Positions 38,893-39,347 of a DNA stretch of 39,347 bases are shown piece by piece. Position 1 is the first letter of the stretch; each line of letters opens with the position of its first letter. This DNA comes from Mycobacterium sp. (lineage in GTDB: Bacteria; Actinomycetota; Actinomycetes; Mycobacteriales; Mycobacteriaceae). The translations under genes were made by a program, and so were the position numbers. Location of the stretch: the NCBI RefSeq assembly GCF_019247635.1, contig NZ_JAFBAR010000112.1:1-39347 (forward strand), written 5' to 3'. Below the pieces are notes generated by a model, which made no database searches, was not told where the DNA came from, and was given only the letters and a program-made list of their open reading frames with translations.

Positions 38893-39347
38893 ATGGACAT
38901 ATCCGATCTGATTGCCAACGCGCGCAAAGGTTCTCAGCGCGCTGCGGGCCGGCTGCTCAGCCTCGTGGAGAGCGAGCACCGGGGTGAGGTGCTGGCCGGC
39001 ATCGGGCCGGCGCCGACCGTCGGCCTCCAAGTTATCGGCATCACCGGACCGCCGGGCGCGGGAAAGTCGACCACGATCGCGGCTCTGGTCGGCGCGTACC
39101 GCGAGCGCGACTGCCAGGTGGCGGTGTTGGCCGTCGACCCGTCGTCGCCGTTCAGTGGCGGTGCGCTGCTAGGAGATCGCATCCGAATGTCCGCGCACAT
39201 CAACGACTCCGAGGTGCTGATCCGTTCGGTGGCAACGCGTGGCCATCTGGGCGGTCTGGCCGCCGCCGTTCCTGCGGCCGTCCGGTTGCTGGGAGCGCTG
39301 CGCTATGACGTGATCCTGCTGGAGACCGTTGGCGTGGGACAGTCCGA
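38893..39347 (+). CDS. meaB: MeaB/ArgK-type G3E GTPase, B12-mutase chaperone, cut by the window edge
   Basis: 151 residues are visible from the ATG at 38893; the C-terminus lies outside. VIGITGPPGAGKSTTIAALV contains the Walker A loop (GPPGAGKST, about residues 52-60), and VDPSSPFSGGALLGDRIRMS is the hallmark of MeaB/ArgK. LLETVGVGQSE is the following switch. MeaB proteins load and protect adenosylcobalamin in methylmalonyl-CoA-type mutases using GTP. This copy lies 9 kb from the mutase subunits at 27754-29766, at the other end of module B, and is the likely chaperone of that enzyme. The first about 45 residues are the usual helical N-terminus. Confidence 0.93.
   Translation, partial: MDISDLIANARKGSQRAAGRLLSLVESEHRGEVLAGIGPAPTVGLQVIGITGPPGAGKSTTIAALVGAYRERDCQVAVLAVDPSSPFSGGALLGDRIRMSAHINDSEVLIRSVATRGHLGGLAAAVPAAVRLLGALRYDVILLETVGVGQS

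Overview
The window is high-GC actinobacterial DNA that reads as a Mycobacterium chromosome, probably a pigmented non-tuberculous species. The grounds are F420-type luciferase-like oxidoreductases, FadE/CaiB/thiolase-rich acyl-CoA gene blocks, a VapBC45 toxin-antitoxin pair with the sizes of M. tuberculosis Rv2018/Rv2019, a DUF2510-TM2 protein, many GTG starts and 4-bp start/stop overlaps. I see no tRNA, rRNA, CRISPR array or intact insertion sequence.

Layout. (1) 1-2.7 kb is an eroded accessory stretch: the start of an unidentified minus-strand gene, an AT-rich dyad, a MutS-like remnant, vapB45-vapC45 and a small doubtful ORF. (2) 2.7-3.1 kb is a TM2 membrane protein. (3) 3.2-15.8 kb is acyl-CoA catabolic module A: LLM oxidoreductase and TetR (minus), then amidohydrolase, a double CaiB CoA-transferase, a hypothetical protein, a thiolase-like protein, DUF35 and PadR (plus), then a second thiolase-like/DUF35 pair with a fused double acyl-CoA dehydrogenase (minus), ending in a decayed acyl-CoA ligase. 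(4) 15.9-26.8 kb is a carotenoid island: idi2 and a glycosyltransferase on plus, converging on a long, translationally coupled minus operon crtE-crtI-crtB-crtYc-crtYd-methyltransferase-crtU-like-Rieske-(mmpL fragment)-marR. (5) 26.9-27.6 kb is a secreted VanX-type dipeptidase. (6) 27.7-36.7 kb is catabolic module B: a two-subunit B12-dependent acyl-CoA mutase, LLM oxidoreductase, CaiB transferase, small barrel protein, ferredoxin, acyl-CoA ligase, a split acyl-CoA dehydrogenase pair and a crotonase-fold protein. (7) 36.8-37.5 kb holds two small stress-type genes (CsbD, GlsB/YeaQ). (8) 37.7 kb to the end has an alpha/beta hydrolase, a thiolase remnant and the start of a MeaB/ArgK GTPase, which probably services the mutase.

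How they work together. The carotenoid genes give a complete inferred route: IPP/DMAPP balance (Idi2), GGPP (CrtE), phytoene (CrtB), lycopene (CrtI), beta-ring formation (CrtYc+CrtYd) and ring aromatisation (CrtU-like). A Rieske protein, a methyltransferase and a glycosyltransferase could decorate the product. The MarR gene at the operon end is the obvious local regulator, and both outer promoters share an AT-rich 10-mer. Modules A and B look like separate pathways for unusual (branched, cyclic or terpenoid-like) acyl-CoAs. They share enzyme types but differ in architecture: fused CoA-transferase and dehydrogenase in A, single or split versions in B.

The points most worth following up are the mutase, which keeps some methylmalonyl-CoA-mutase active-site residues and lacks others; the two thiolase-like proteins without the nucleophilic cysteine; the crotonase without either hydratase glutamate; and several candidate operators. 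Gene fragments at module borders (MutS, FadD, MmpL, thiolase) point to ongoing gene loss. All functional statements come from reading the sequence; no database search was run.
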